Positions 45,097-55,874 of a stretch of 64,000 bases of DNA are shown here, piece by piece. The position numbers and the translations under genes were made by a program. A model generated the notes under the pieces. The model was given only the letters and a program-made list of their open reading frames with translations, ran no database searches and was not told where the DNA came from. Source of the stretch: Lachnospiraceae bacterium (lineage in GTDB: Bacteria; Bacillota; Clostridia; Lachnospirales; Lachnospiraceae); contig AP025573.1 of assembly GCA_022845895.1 (NCBI GenBank), positions 3,816,501 through 3,880,500 on the forward strand. The letters are read 5' to 3'. How positions within the stretch are numbered: the first letter of the stretch is position 1; every line of letters starts with the position of its first letter.

Positions 45097-46137
45097 ATGA
45101 AAAAGGACATCATATCAAACAGGCTCAAAAAGAACAAGCTGCTGCTGCCGCTCGTACTGACGGGCTGCCTCTGCCTTGTACTGCTGGGTGTCATCGCCGC
45201 AGGCCGGCTGTCGGGAGAGAATCCTCCTGATACAGAGACGGCCGCAGGCGAGGAAGAATATATCTGGGTCGCCACTATGACAGGACACAGCATGTTTCAG
45301 GAAAATGACATCCCGGCATTCCGCCAGTTTGGCATCGACAGACACGTCACCACGACGATCCTCGGTCCGGAAGAATACGATATTCCCGGTCAGATCCAGG
45401 CAATGGAGGAAGCCATCTCCCGCAAGCCCGCCGGTATCGTCGTGCTCGGCATGGAGCAGAGCCTGGCTTCCGTAATCGATAAAGCAATACGGCAGGGGAT
45501 ACCGGTAGTGACGGTAGATTCCGATGTATCCACATCAAAACGTATCGCCTTTGCAGGTTCAGACTGGTACGAGATTGGCGTCACACAGGCGGAAGCCATG
45601 GTCAAGCTCATAGGCGGCAAAGGGAAGGTCGCTGTCATGGGCATCGGCGGAGCCGACACGACAGAGGCTGCATTTGATGGCTATCATTCTGTCACGGACA
45701 ACTATCCTGATATCACCATCGTCGGCGAATATGATGACATGGCCAGCTACGACGAGTCGGAACGGATTACGAAGCTCATCGTGGAGACCCATCCCGACAT
45801 CGCCGGCATCTCCGGTTTTAATTCCAACAGTGCAATCGGTATTACGAACGGCCTTGACGGTTCCTCTGCAGAGCACGACATCAAAGTTACTGCCATGGAC
45901 ATCGAGCCAGACAACCTGGCGCTCGTAGAAAGCGGTGACGTGGACGTCATCATAGGGCAGAAGCGGTCTGTATTCACTTACTATGCAGCCACTATCCTCT
46001 ACGACATCAACCATTCCTCCATCAAGATCAACAACCTTTCCGACGGGGTTGCTTCTACTATACCCGACACCGTCTACACAGGCCTGATCTCGGTAAACCG
46101 GGAGAACCTGTACACCTATTTCCCGGATATGAAATAG
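45097..46137 (+). CDS. membrane-anchored periplasmic-binding-like sugar sensor (ribose-binding type)
   Basis: 346 residues. A hydrophobic N-terminus (about 13-32) carries a possible LTGC lipobox, but hydrophobic residues continue past the cysteine, so an uncleaved anchor is more likely. The type I periplasmic-binding fold follows: PAGIVVLGMEQ, PVVTVDSDVSTSKR, GADTTEAAFDGYHSV, AMDIEPDNLALVESGDVDVIIGQKR. It starts nine bases after the first binding protein, so both are made together. It probably detects the sugar transported by the ABC system. Confidence 0.87.
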   Translation: MKKDIISNRLKKNKLLLPLVLTGCLCLVLLGVIAAGRLSGENPPDTETAAGEEEYIWVATMTGHSMFQENDIPAFRQFGIDRHVTTTILGPEEYDIPGQIQAMEEAISRKPAGIVVLGMEQSLASVIDKAIRQGIPVVTVDSDVSTSKRIAFAGSDWYEIGVTQAEAMVKLIGGKGKVAVMGIGGADTTEAAFDGYHSVTDNYPDITIVGEYDDMASYDESERITKLIVETHPDIAGISGFNSNSAIGITNGLDGSSAEHDIKVTAMDIEPDNLALVESGDVDVIIGQKRSVFTYYAATILYDINHSSIKINNLSDGVASTIPDTVYTGLISVNRENLYTYFPDMK

Positions 46138-46161
46138 AGGCCGTTATGATTCAGGCCTCTA
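46135..46161. terminator. hairpin between convergent genes
   Basis: TAGAGGCC (46135-46142) with GGCCTCTA (46154-46161). The stop codon of the binding-protein gene forms the first three bases of the stem. The U-tracts are weak; it probably serves both directions. Confidence 0.6.
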
Positions 46162-46179
46162 TCTTCTGCGTATGGTGCT

Positions 46180-47172
46180 CTATTCACTTGCCAGATTTTC
46201 ATTTCTGATATTTCTCGCCTCTGCTTTGGCCATATACCGGCCTCTCACACTGTCAAGGAACACCGCGAGGAAGATGATGCCCGCTGATATGAGAGGCTGA
46301 ATGTACATATCTATCTGCATATACACAAGCCCTGACTGAATCATCTGAATCATGACCGCCCCCAATATGGTGCCGGATACTTTACCGCTTCCCCCTGCCA
46401 GGCTCGTACCGCCCAGGACTGCCGCGGCGATGGCATTGAATTCCTCACCTTTTCCAAAGGAGGCATTGACAATACCTATCTGGGCCACTGAGATGATACC
46501 TCCGATTCCTGCCAGCAGTGCGCTCAGCATGTATACCGTAAATAATATCTTATCATTGCTGATTCCCGCTTTTCGGGCATCTTCCGGATTGTTTCCGACC
46601 GCATATATCTGACGCCCGAGCCTTGTCCTCGCCAGAAATAGCGCGGCTGCGGCCGCAATAGCCAGGAACAGGAGAATGGCCATCGGTACATTGGCTATCT
46701 TCTGGGAGCCGAGCGAAGTGATAGATTTCGGGAGGCTGACAGATTCCGAACGGGTCATCCACGTTCCTATTGCCCGTCCTGCCGTCATCATACCGAGCGT
46801 CGTGACAAATGGCAAGATCTTCAGCTTAATGATACAGAATGCATTGATAAGCCCGATGAGCAGGGCCACCCCGATTCCTGCCACTACCCCGGCTGCTGTC
46901 GGGACATGGAACCTGGCAATCAAAAGCCCGGTGGAGGCGGCTGACAGATACATGACCGAGCCGACCGACAGGTCGATCCCCGCTGTCAGCAGTACGAACA
47001 TGATTCCGATACCGATGATTCCCACATAGGAGGAATTCAGTATGATATTGCTGAAGGATGCCATGCTCAGGAACTTTGGTGAAAACAAGCCAAACAGGAC
47101 AAATATTATGATGAACAGCAAAAGCGGTATATTTTTAAACAGCAGCCTGCCTGCACTCTCCTTAGACTTCAT
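46180..47172 (-). CDS. sugar ABC transporter permease (ribose type)
   Basis: 330 residues with about nine membrane segments, BPD_transp_2/RbsC family. AVLGGTSLAGGSGKVSGTILGA is the conserved cytoplasmic loop that contacts the ATPase. It overlaps the ATPase gene by 11 bases and is the last gene of the importer operon. Together with the second permease it forms a heterodimeric channel. Confidence 0.93.
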   Translation of the reverse strand: MKSKESAGRLLFKNIPLLLFIIIFVLFGLFSPKFLSMASFSNIILNSSYVGIIGIGIMFVLLTAGIDLSVGSVMYLSAASTGLLIARFHVPTAAGVVAGIGVALLIGLINAFCIIKLKILPFVTTLGMMTAGRAIGTWMTRSESVSLPKSITSLGSQKIANVPMAILLFLAIAAAAALFLARTRLGRQIYAVGNNPEDARKAGISNDKILFTVYMLSALLAGIGGIISVAQIGIVNASFGKGEEFNAIAAAVLGGTSLAGGSGKVSGTILGAVMIQMIQSGLVYMQIDMYIQPLISAGIIFLAVFLDSVRGRYMAKAEARNIRNENLASE

Positions 47173-48694
47173 ATTGTCCGTCCCCCTTCCCGCTCTGGTT
47201 AAATGCGGCTTTCATGATAGCCTCCTTGTCAAATTCATCCCTCGCAAGCTCGCCGCGCACCTCTCCATTGCCCATGATTATGATACGGTCACATATCCCC
47301 ATCAGTTCTTCCAGCTCAGATGAGATGACCCAGATTCCTTTTCCTTCCGACGCCAGATTGTTGATGATAGAATACACCTCATACTTTGCACCGACATCGA
47401 TTCCTCTCGTCGGTTCATCCACAATCAGAAGGTCAGGATTGCTGAGCAGCCATTTGCCGATGACTACTTTCTGCTGGTTGCCGCCGCTCATGCTTTTTGC
47501 CGGATTATTTTCAATTGGTGGACATTTTATCTTCAGCGTGTCTACCATACCTTGCGTACTTTTCTTAACCGTCGAGTCATCGACGATTTTAAGCTTTGTT
47601 CTGGCTTTTTCCGGTATGGATACGAGAGAAAGGTTATCCTGTATGGTAAACTCCATAAACAGCCCTTCTTCCCTCCGGTTTTCCGTGACAAAGGCCACTT
47701 TGTTTTTTATGGCAAGCCTTGGGGTTATCTTTCTGATCTCCCTGTTGTGTATCAGTATCTTTCCTTCTTCATGTGGATCCAGGCCGTATACGATTCTGGC
47801 AAGCTCACTTCTTCCAGATCCCATGAGTCCGAACATCCCGACCACTTCCCCTTTGTGTACCTTCATGCTGACGTTGTGCGTTATTCCCTTCTGCGTTATG
47901 TCCTTCAGCTCCAGCACCGGTTCTGCTAAAGGACGGTTCGTCTTCGTCGGGTATAGCTGGTCAATCTCTCTTCCAATCATAGAGCTGATCATACGGTTTA
48001 TCGTGTAATTCTCTTTCCTGTCATTATCCGTAATTGTTCCGTCCCTCAGAACGATAATATGATCTGACAGCCGCTGTACATCTGCAAGTATATGGGATAT
48101 GTATATGATAGACTTTCCCTCCTGCTTCAGACGCTCTATGATGGCAAACAGCTTTTCCGTCTCCCGGGCTGTGAGAGAGGTCGTCGGTTCATCAAAGATA
48201 AATATCTGTGGGTCGGATGACAGTGCTTTTGCTATCTCTACGAGCTGGCGCTCCCCAGGTGACAGCTTCTCCACAATTGTCTCCAAAGATACCTCCAGAT
48301 CTACTGATGAAAGCACTTCTTTCACCTTTTCCGCAACGGCCGACTTTCGTATAAGCGGCGTTCCCGGGATGCGGGGATAAGAATCTATATACATATTGTC
48401 AATGATGCTCAGATTGGTAAACAGGTTCAGCTCCTGATGTATAAATGCGATTCCTGCCTTTGTGGCATCGGATGGCCTGTGCGGCTCATAGGGGCTGCCG
48501 TTCAGAAAGAGATTCCCTTTATCTGCCTTGAGAACGCCTCCGATGATATTCATAAGCGTTGACTTGCCGGCCCCGTTTTCTCCTATCAGGCTCAGAAGCT
48601 CCCCCTTTTCCAGTGCAAAGCTGACATCTTTCAGTGCTGCGATTCCAAAGAAGCTCTTTGCAATATGTTCTAACTGTAATACGTATTCACTCAT
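47162..48694 (-). CDS. sugar ABC transporter ATP-binding protein (tandem ATPase, RbsA type)
   Basis: 510 residues from the ATG at 48694, one base after the permease stop. Two ABC domains: the first with GENGAGKST, LSPGERQLVEIAKAL and IFDEPTTSL; the second with a degenerate P-loop GLMGSGRSE but intact signature MSGGNQQKVVIGKWL and VDEPTRGID. This asymmetry is normal for RbsA/XylG proteins. Confidence 0.95.
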   Translation of the reverse strand: MSEYVLQLEHIAKSFFGIAALKDVSFALEKGELLSLIGENGAGKSTLMNIIGGVLKADKGNLFLNGSPYEPHRPSDATKAGIAFIHQELNLFTNLSIIDNMYIDSYPRIPGTPLIRKSAVAEKVKEVLSSVDLEVSLETIVEKLSPGERQLVEIAKALSSDPQIFIFDEPTTSLTARETEKLFAIIERLKQEGKSIIYISHILADVQRLSDHIIVLRDGTITDNDRKENYTINRMISSMIGREIDQLYPTKTNRPLAEPVLELKDITQKGITHNVSMKVHKGEVVGMFGLMGSGRSELARIVYGLDPHEEGKILIHNREIRKITPRLAIKNKVAFVTENRREEGLFMEFTIQDNLSLVSIPEKARTKLKIVDDSTVKKSTQGMVDTLKIKCPPIENNPAKSMSGGNQQKVVIGKWLLSNPDLLIVDEPTRGIDVGAKYEVYSIINNLASEGKGIWVISSELEELMGICDRIIIMGNGEVRGELARDEFDKEAIMKAAFNQSGKGDGQYEV

Positions 48695-48695
48695 A

Positions 48696-49802
48696 TTAAA
48701 CACCTGCCTCATTCTCGGTTGACATCTTCACCGCCAGCCTTGTCCTCACCACATCCAGAAACGCGGCTGCCAGAATTACGAATCCTTTCACTATATTAAT
48801 CGTGTAATACGATAGGTTGAACAGGTTTAGCACATTGAACAGTATCGTATAGAACAGTACGCCAAACACGGTCCAAGTGACCTTCCCCTTTCCGCCGAGC
48901 AGGCTCGTGCCGCCCAGTACCGCTGCCCCTACGATGTCCATCGTCAGATCTTCTCCCAAAGTAGGGCGCCCCATGTTAAGCCGGGCCGAGTAGATGGCTG
49001 AGCCGGCGGCAGCGCAGAATCCGCTGAATGCGTAGCAGAATATCGTGACCTTCTTTGTCGGCACGCCGGATACGATGCTGGCCGTCTCATTGGCTCCAGT
49101 CGAGTATATCCACTTCCCAAGTACGAGTTTCTTCAATATAAAATAAGCGATGACGGTCACGGTCAGAGTCAGTATCGCCGCGTATGGTATGATTCCCCCG
49201 AGCGACCCTTTGCCCAGTTCTTTGAATCCCTCAGGCAGCCCCATGACATTCCTGGACTGTGTAAGGAAGATGGCAAAGTTAAGCAGAAACATCTGTGTGA
49301 CGAGTGTTACCATGAAGGGCGGCATCTTGAACCGCGCGACAAAAAATCCGTTGAACATGCCTATCAGCGTCCCAGCCATAAGCATTACAAGAATACAAAG
49401 CGGTATTGCCATGCTTGAATCTGAAAGCGGTCCTCCTTCCGGTCCGATAAGCCATCCCCACAGAGGTGTGGAAGAGAAGATATCCTCCTTAAGCGAACTG
49501 CTCATAAGTACAGTACCGATAACGCTTGTAACTCCTATGACAGATACCTGCGACAGATCGATGCCGCCCAGCAGCAGTACAAATGTCTGTCCGACAGCAA
49601 CGACGAGCAGCGGCCATAAGTTCGACATTACGTTGAGAAGATTGCTTCTTGTGATAATCCTCGGCACAAATGGGATGACACAGACAAAGCATAAGACCGT
49701 AAGATAAAATATGAAATATTCTGACATGAACATACTCATAACTATCTGCTTTGCAGTTTTCTTTTTGCCCTTCGCCTGTGTTTTCTTTGTAAAAACACCC
49801 AT
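48696..49802 (-). CDS. sugar ABC transporter permease (second)
   Basis: 368 residues, about ten membrane segments, RbsC family. AAVLGGTSLLGGKGKVTWTVFG is the ATPase-contact loop. It has a longer, lysine-rich N-terminus (KKTQAKGKKKTAKQ) than its partner. An AAGGAGG site precedes the ATG. It is separated from the binding-protein gene by a GC-rich hairpin at 49827-49864. Confidence 0.92.
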   Translation of the reverse strand: MGVFTKKTQAKGKKKTAKQIVMSMFMSEYFIFYLTVLCFVCVIPFVPRIITRSNLLNVMSNLWPLLVVAVGQTFVLLLGGIDLSQVSVIGVTSVIGTVLMSSSLKEDIFSSTPLWGWLIGPEGGPLSDSSMAIPLCILVMLMAGTLIGMFNGFFVARFKMPPFMVTLVTQMFLLNFAIFLTQSRNVMGLPEGFKELGKGSLGGIIPYAAILTLTVTVIAYFILKKLVLGKWIYSTGANETASIVSGVPTKKVTIFCYAFSGFCAAAGSAIYSARLNMGRPTLGEDLTMDIVGAAVLGGTSLLGGKGKVTWTVFGVLFYTILFNVLNLFNLSYYTINIVKGFVILAAAFLDVVRTRLAVKMSTENEAGV

Positions 49803-49826
49803 ATCATAACCTCCTTGTATTCTTTT

Positions 49827-49864
49827 GGGCCGCGCACCGGCAGTTCACTGCCAGGCGGCGGCCC
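49827..49864 (-). other. intercistronic hairpin after the binding-protein gene
   Basis: GGGCCGC (49827-49833) with GCGGCCC (49858-49864) and inner GGCAG/CTGCC. It has no U-tract. Such hairpins commonly stabilise the upstream message so that the binding protein is made in excess of the permeases. Confidence 0.6.
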
Positions 49865-49881
49865 TTATGCCTGCATGCCTT

Positions 49882-50916
49882 CTACTTTTCAGCGCTTACT
49901 GCGTTGCCCCACATATCCATTCTCTTTTCTTCCAGATTGCCCTGGGTGAGCGCGAAGCCTGGGTCCTCAACGACCTCGTCCGGCGCCGCCTCCCCGTCTT
50001 CGATAGCTTTGATGATTCCGTTCATCGCCGCATCGGCCTCATAGAACAAGTCCTGGACTCCTGTAGCGTCTACATACCCTTCGTCGATAAGCTTTCCTGC
50101 TGTGGAGTCGCCGTCAAGCCCTCCGAGGATAATGTGGCTGGCATCCCCTGCTTTCTGCCATTTCCCCAGAGGCTCCACTACGGACTGGATGGTAGGGAAG
50201 AGGAAATCAGATGAGGAGAAGATGAAGTCTATCTCCGGATTAGCCTGTACCGCACTCTGAAGGTTTGCAAGTGCCGTAGCGGCATCCCATTCTGTAGGAA
50301 CTTCGATTACCTCATTGAAGATGTCTTTCTCTTTCTCGACTGCAGCGTAGAATCCATTCTTACGTTCTATCGCATTCGGGTCGCCAAGATCACCTACGAG
50401 AATACAAGGTGTCAGCTTCTTTCCGGTCTCGTCGTATTTTGCCTTCGCCTGCTCTACCATGTAATCCACAGTAGCCTCCGCTGTCGTGGCATTATCACAC
50501 ACTACTGTGATGTTGCTGCCTTCGTCGGATGTCGGCGGACGGTTGAAGATGACGATTGGGACTTCAGAATCATTCGCCGCCGTGGTAACTGTCACAGCCG
50601 TATCTCCATCTACCGGTATCATGATGATTCCGTCAATATCCTGTGTCAGCGCGTCATTGACTTGCTCCAACTGCTTGTTCGCATCCCCCTGGCAGTTCAG
50701 CTCAATCACTTTGTAGCCTTCCTCTTTCAGCGTGTCCGTGATAATCTCATGGGCTGCCACCCAGAATTCTGTCTCCAGGTCTTCAAAGCTGAAAGCAATC
50801 GTGATATCTTTGCTGCCGCCGTCGCCGCTGTCCTTGGCTTCCTCCTTGTCGGCACATCCCACAAGGAGCGCTGCCATCATTGCCACTGCAAGCAGCACAC
50901 TCAACAATTTCTTCAT
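49882..50916 (-). CDS. sugar ABC transporter substrate-binding lipoprotein
   Basis: 344 residues. A signal peptide ending in the lipobox LLVGC (cysteine at about 21) is followed by an acidic linker and a ribose-binding-type fold (ITIAFSFEDLETEFW, IDGIIMIPVDGDTAV, VPIVIFNRPP, DFIFSSSDFLFP). It is first in the importer operon. It captures the sugar for the two permeases and the tandem ATPase. Confidence 0.95.
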   Translation of the reverse strand: MKKLLSVLLAVAMMAALLVGCADKEEAKDSGDGGSKDITIAFSFEDLETEFWVAAHEIITDTLKEEGYKVIELNCQGDANKQLEQVNDALTQDIDGIIMIPVDGDTAVTVTTAANDSEVPIVIFNRPPTSDEGSNITVVCDNATTAEATVDYMVEQAKAKYDETGKKLTPCILVGDLGDPNAIERKNGFYAAVEKEKDIFNEVIEVPTEWDAATALANLQSAVQANPEIDFIFSSSDFLFPTIQSVVEPLGKWQKAGDASHIILGGLDGDSTAGKLIDEGYVDATGVQDLFYEADAAMNGIIKAIEDGEAAPDEVVEDPGFALTQGNLEEKRMDMWGNAVSAEK

Positions 50917-50967
50917 AACATTTCCCTCCGTTTTCTTTAGATTTGTTTGTTGTGATTAGAGTATAAG

Positions 50968-51001
50968 AAAAAGAGACGTCAAGTAACAGACGTCTCTTTT
51001 T
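50968..51001. terminator. terminator between yeiH and the ABC importer
   Basis: Perfect 13-bp inverted repeat AAAAAGAGACGTC (50968-50980 with 50989-51001), eight-base loop, A- and T-tracts at both ends, so bidirectional. On the minus strand it ends the YeiH transcript. The importer promoter must lie within or just after it; a TATACT box sits immediately downstream. Confidence 0.85.
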
Positions 51002-51073
51002 AGAATATTCGGCAGAATTTTTTTAGTTTGCTGCTTTCTCTTGCAGGGACACGGCCCTACGGTACGAAGTCCT

Positions 51074-52105
51074 TTACCACAGGCCAAGAAAATCCTGCAT
51101 CAGCAGGCTTACAGCCGTGATGCCAACCCAACATGCCATTCCCATCAGAATCGGCTTGCCTCCGGTCCTGACGAGCTTGACGATATTCGTATGCAGGCCG
51201 ATAGCCGCCATAGCCATGATGATGAAGAACTTGGACAGCTCTTTCAGCGGCGTGAATACCTCAGGAGAGATTCCTGCGCTTAATGCTACAGTTGTGATAA
51301 TTGATGCTCCGATGAAGAACAGGATGAAGAAGGGGAATACCTGCTTCAGGGATACCTGCCCTGCCGCCTCCTTCTCAGCCTTGCGCGTTCTGATGAACGC
51401 CAGTACAAGCGTGATCGGAATAATCGCCAGCGTCCTCGTAAGCTTTACGGTTACCGCCTTGTCCAAAGTGGCGCTGCCGAGGCCAAACATGCTGTCCCAG
51501 GTGGAAGCGGCCGCGGTGACAGATGAAGTGTCATTGACCGCAGTACCGGCAAAGATGCCAAATCCCTCCCCGGAATGAGTAGAGAATCCAAGCACCGTTC
51601 CAAGCATAGGAAATAGCACCGCCGCCAGGACATTGAAGAAGAATATGACGGATATGGCCTGTGCCACTTCCTCATCGTCCGCGTCAATGACAGGTGCCGT
51701 CGCCGCAATAGCGGATCCTCCGCATATAGAAGAACCCACTCCGACCAGGGTGGATATCTTCCCCGGTATATGCATCGCCCTGTGCAGCACATATGCGATG
51801 ATGAGCGACGTTGATATGGTAGCGATAATGATTGGCAGCGACTGCCTTCCTGTTTCCAGGATTACCCTCAAGTTAAGACCAAAACCTAACAGGACAACCG
51901 CATATTGCAGAATCTTTTTGGATGTAAATTTAATTCCGCTCTCCAGTTTCCCTTTTTCTTTTATAAATAGTGTAATAACCATACCTGCCAGTATCGCGAT
52001 GACCGGTCCCCCGATAACCGGAAACTGCTTTCCCAACAGCATGGACGGCACAGCTATGGCGATACACAGGAGCATCCCCTGCCAGTTCTTCTTTATAAAT
52101 TTCAT
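51074..52105 (-). CDS. YeiH family membrane transporter
   Basis: 343 residues with about ten membrane helices. [16 protein letters not shown] start ([15 protein letters not shown]), [16 protein letters not shown] and [22 protein letters not shown] are the family blocks. The family is annotated as putative sulfate or sulfonate exporters, with little direct evidence. It is divergent from a LysR regulator, the same pairing as yeiE-yeiH in enterobacteria. Confidence 0.88.
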   Translation of the reverse strand: MKFIKKNWQGMLLCIAIAVPSMLLGKQFPVIGGPVIAILAGMVITLFIKEKGKLESGIKFTSKKILQYAVVLLGFGLNLRVILETGRQSLPIIIATISTSLIIAYVLHRAMHIPGKISTLVGVGSSICGGSAIAATAPVIDADDEEVAQAISVIFFFNVLAAVLFPMLGTVLGFSTHSGEGFGIFAGTAVNDTSSVTAAASTWDSMFGLGSATLDKAVTVKLTRTLAIIPITLVLAFIRTRKAEKEAAGQVSLKQVFPFFILFFIGASIITTVALSAGISPEVFTPLKELSKFFIIMAMAAIGLHTNIVKLVRTGGKPILMGMACWVGITAVSLLMQDFLGLW

Positions 52106-52191
52106 CTCTTTTCCTCCAGAATCTTCTTCTTACGCAACATGAAAATAATACCATCGAATTACTATAATGTAAAATTATAATTATTTATTTT

Positions 52192-52220
52192 TTCATAAGC
52201 ATATGTTATCATTGTAGTAT
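52192..52220 (+). promoter_or_regulatory. LysR gene promoter overlapping a candidate LysR box
   Basis: TTCATA (52192-52197), 17 bases, TAGTAT (52215-52220). The spacer region holds ATAA-N7-TTAT (52195-52209), whose core TAAGCATATGTTA fits the T-N11-A pattern of LysR sites. This suggests autorepression and control of the divergent yeiH gene. Confidence 0.45.
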
Positions 52221-52250
52221 CTTAACGCTGTCAATTCAAAGGAGAATCCT

Positions 52251-53135
52251 ATGCTGGACAACAGAACCGAGACCTTCCTGGCCGTCTGCCGGGAGATGAG
52301 CTTTACAAAAGCCGCCAGAGCACTTCACATATCACAGCCCGCCGTGTCTCAGCACATACAGTATCTTGAGGACTACTACGGAACAAAGCTTTTTCATTTT
52401 GAAGGAAAGAAAATCTGCCTTACAGATACGGGGCTTCTGCTCCAGAAGTCCTTCAACTCGCTTCGGAATAATGAAATATATCTGAAGGAACAGATCGCGA
52501 TGCTTAAGAATAAAAAAAACACGCTCCGTTTCGGCGCGACGCTGACCGTCGGTGAATACATGATATCCGGCCCACTGATCCACTATATGAAGTCTCATCC
52601 TGATTCGGACGTCACCGTCGCGGTAGCCAACACGAAGAAGCTGCTTTGCAGCCTTGACAACGGCGAGATTGACTTCGCGCTGCTCGAAGGCAACTTCCCG
52701 CACACTTCTTACAGGCACCGTGCCTACCGCGAGGAACAGTTTATCCCGGTCTGCTGCCAGAGCCACATCTTTGCCCATCCTCCCGAGACGCTGCGGGATC
52801 TGACCTCAGAAAGTCTCATTATCCGGGAACCTGGCTCCGGCACACGTATGATTATGGAACAGGCGCTGGAAGATGCGGATATCACGCTGAATGACTTTGC
52901 CAATATCATCACTATCGGAAATATGAATACGATAAAAGAACTAGTAACCGCAGACTGCGGTATAACTTTCCTGTACAAGACGGCCGTAGAAAAAGAGCTG
53001 GAGGACGGCATTCTAAGAGAAATAGAATTGCCATCTCCCGGCATCACACATGAAATATCAATCGTATGGAAAAAAAATAACCTCTTTGACTCCTCATTTG
53101 AACAGTTGTTTGGAGAGCTCTTCCTTACTACGTGA
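52251..53135 (+). CDS. LysR family transcriptional regulator
   Basis: 294 residues. The N-terminal winged helix-turn-helix (LAVCREMSFTKAARALHISQPAVSQHIQYLE, about 8-40) is followed by the two-lobed effector domain. It is divergent from yeiH with a shared 145-base control region, so yeiH is the likely target. The stop codon TGA directly abuts the stop of atpC on the other strand. Confidence 0.94.
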   Translation: MLDNRTETFLAVCREMSFTKAARALHISQPAVSQHIQYLEDYYGTKLFHFEGKKICLTDTGLLLQKSFNSLRNNEIYLKEQIAMLKNKKNTLRFGATLTVGEYMISGPLIHYMKSHPDSDVTVAVANTKKLLCSLDNGEIDFALLEGNFPHTSYRHRAYREEQFIPVCCQSHIFAHPPETLRDLTSESLIIREPGSGTRMIMEQALEDADITLNDFANIITIGNMNTIKELVTADCGITFLYKTAVEKELEDGILREIELPSPGITHEISIVWKKNNLFDSSFEQLFGELFLTT

Positions 53136-53552
53136 TCAGATGTATTTTTTCCCGTGCTCTGACGCCCGCAGACGCGTCATCGCCCTTGCCAGGGAAGCCT
53201 GCGACAGATAATACTCCTGTATGCTCTGCTTCTGCCTCAGGCGTTCCCTGGCACGCTCTTTTGCCTCCCTGGCACGCAGCACATCGATATCTTCCGGACG
53301 CTCTGCGGCATTGACCAGGATTGAGACGCGGTTGTTCATTATCTCCGCGAACCCTTTGGATACGACCGCCTCAACCCATTCCCCTTCCTGCGTCTGCAGC
53401 CTAAGTTCGCCGATTTCTACAGCCACCACCATGTTCTCATGATGGGCAAGCACCCCCATCTTCCCTTCGGGCGTCGGAAGGATAACCGTCTTGCATCGGC
53501 CTTCAAAAAAGACTTTATCGCTGCATATAATTTTCAAGAAAAATGTATTCAT
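53136..53552 (-). CDS. atpC: F-type ATP synthase epsilon subunit
   Basis: 138 residues. An N-terminal beta-sandwich (PTPEGKMGVLAHHENMVVAVEIG) precedes the C-terminal helical hairpin (about 90-138). It binds the gamma shaft at the c-ring and inhibits ATP hydrolysis. It is the last gene of the operon and meets the LysR gene tail to tail with no spacer and no evident terminator. Confidence 0.93.
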   Translation of the reverse strand: MNTFFLKIICSDKVFFEGRCKTVILPTPEGKMGVLAHHENMVVAVEIGELRLQTQEGEWVEAVVSKGFAEIMNNRVSILVNAAERPEDIDVLRAREAKERARERLRQKQSIQEYYLSQASLARAMTRLRASEHGKKYI

Positions 53553-53559
53553 GCCTTGC

Positions 53560-55862
<2,303 letters not shown>

Positions 55863-55874
55863 AGTTACACCTGC

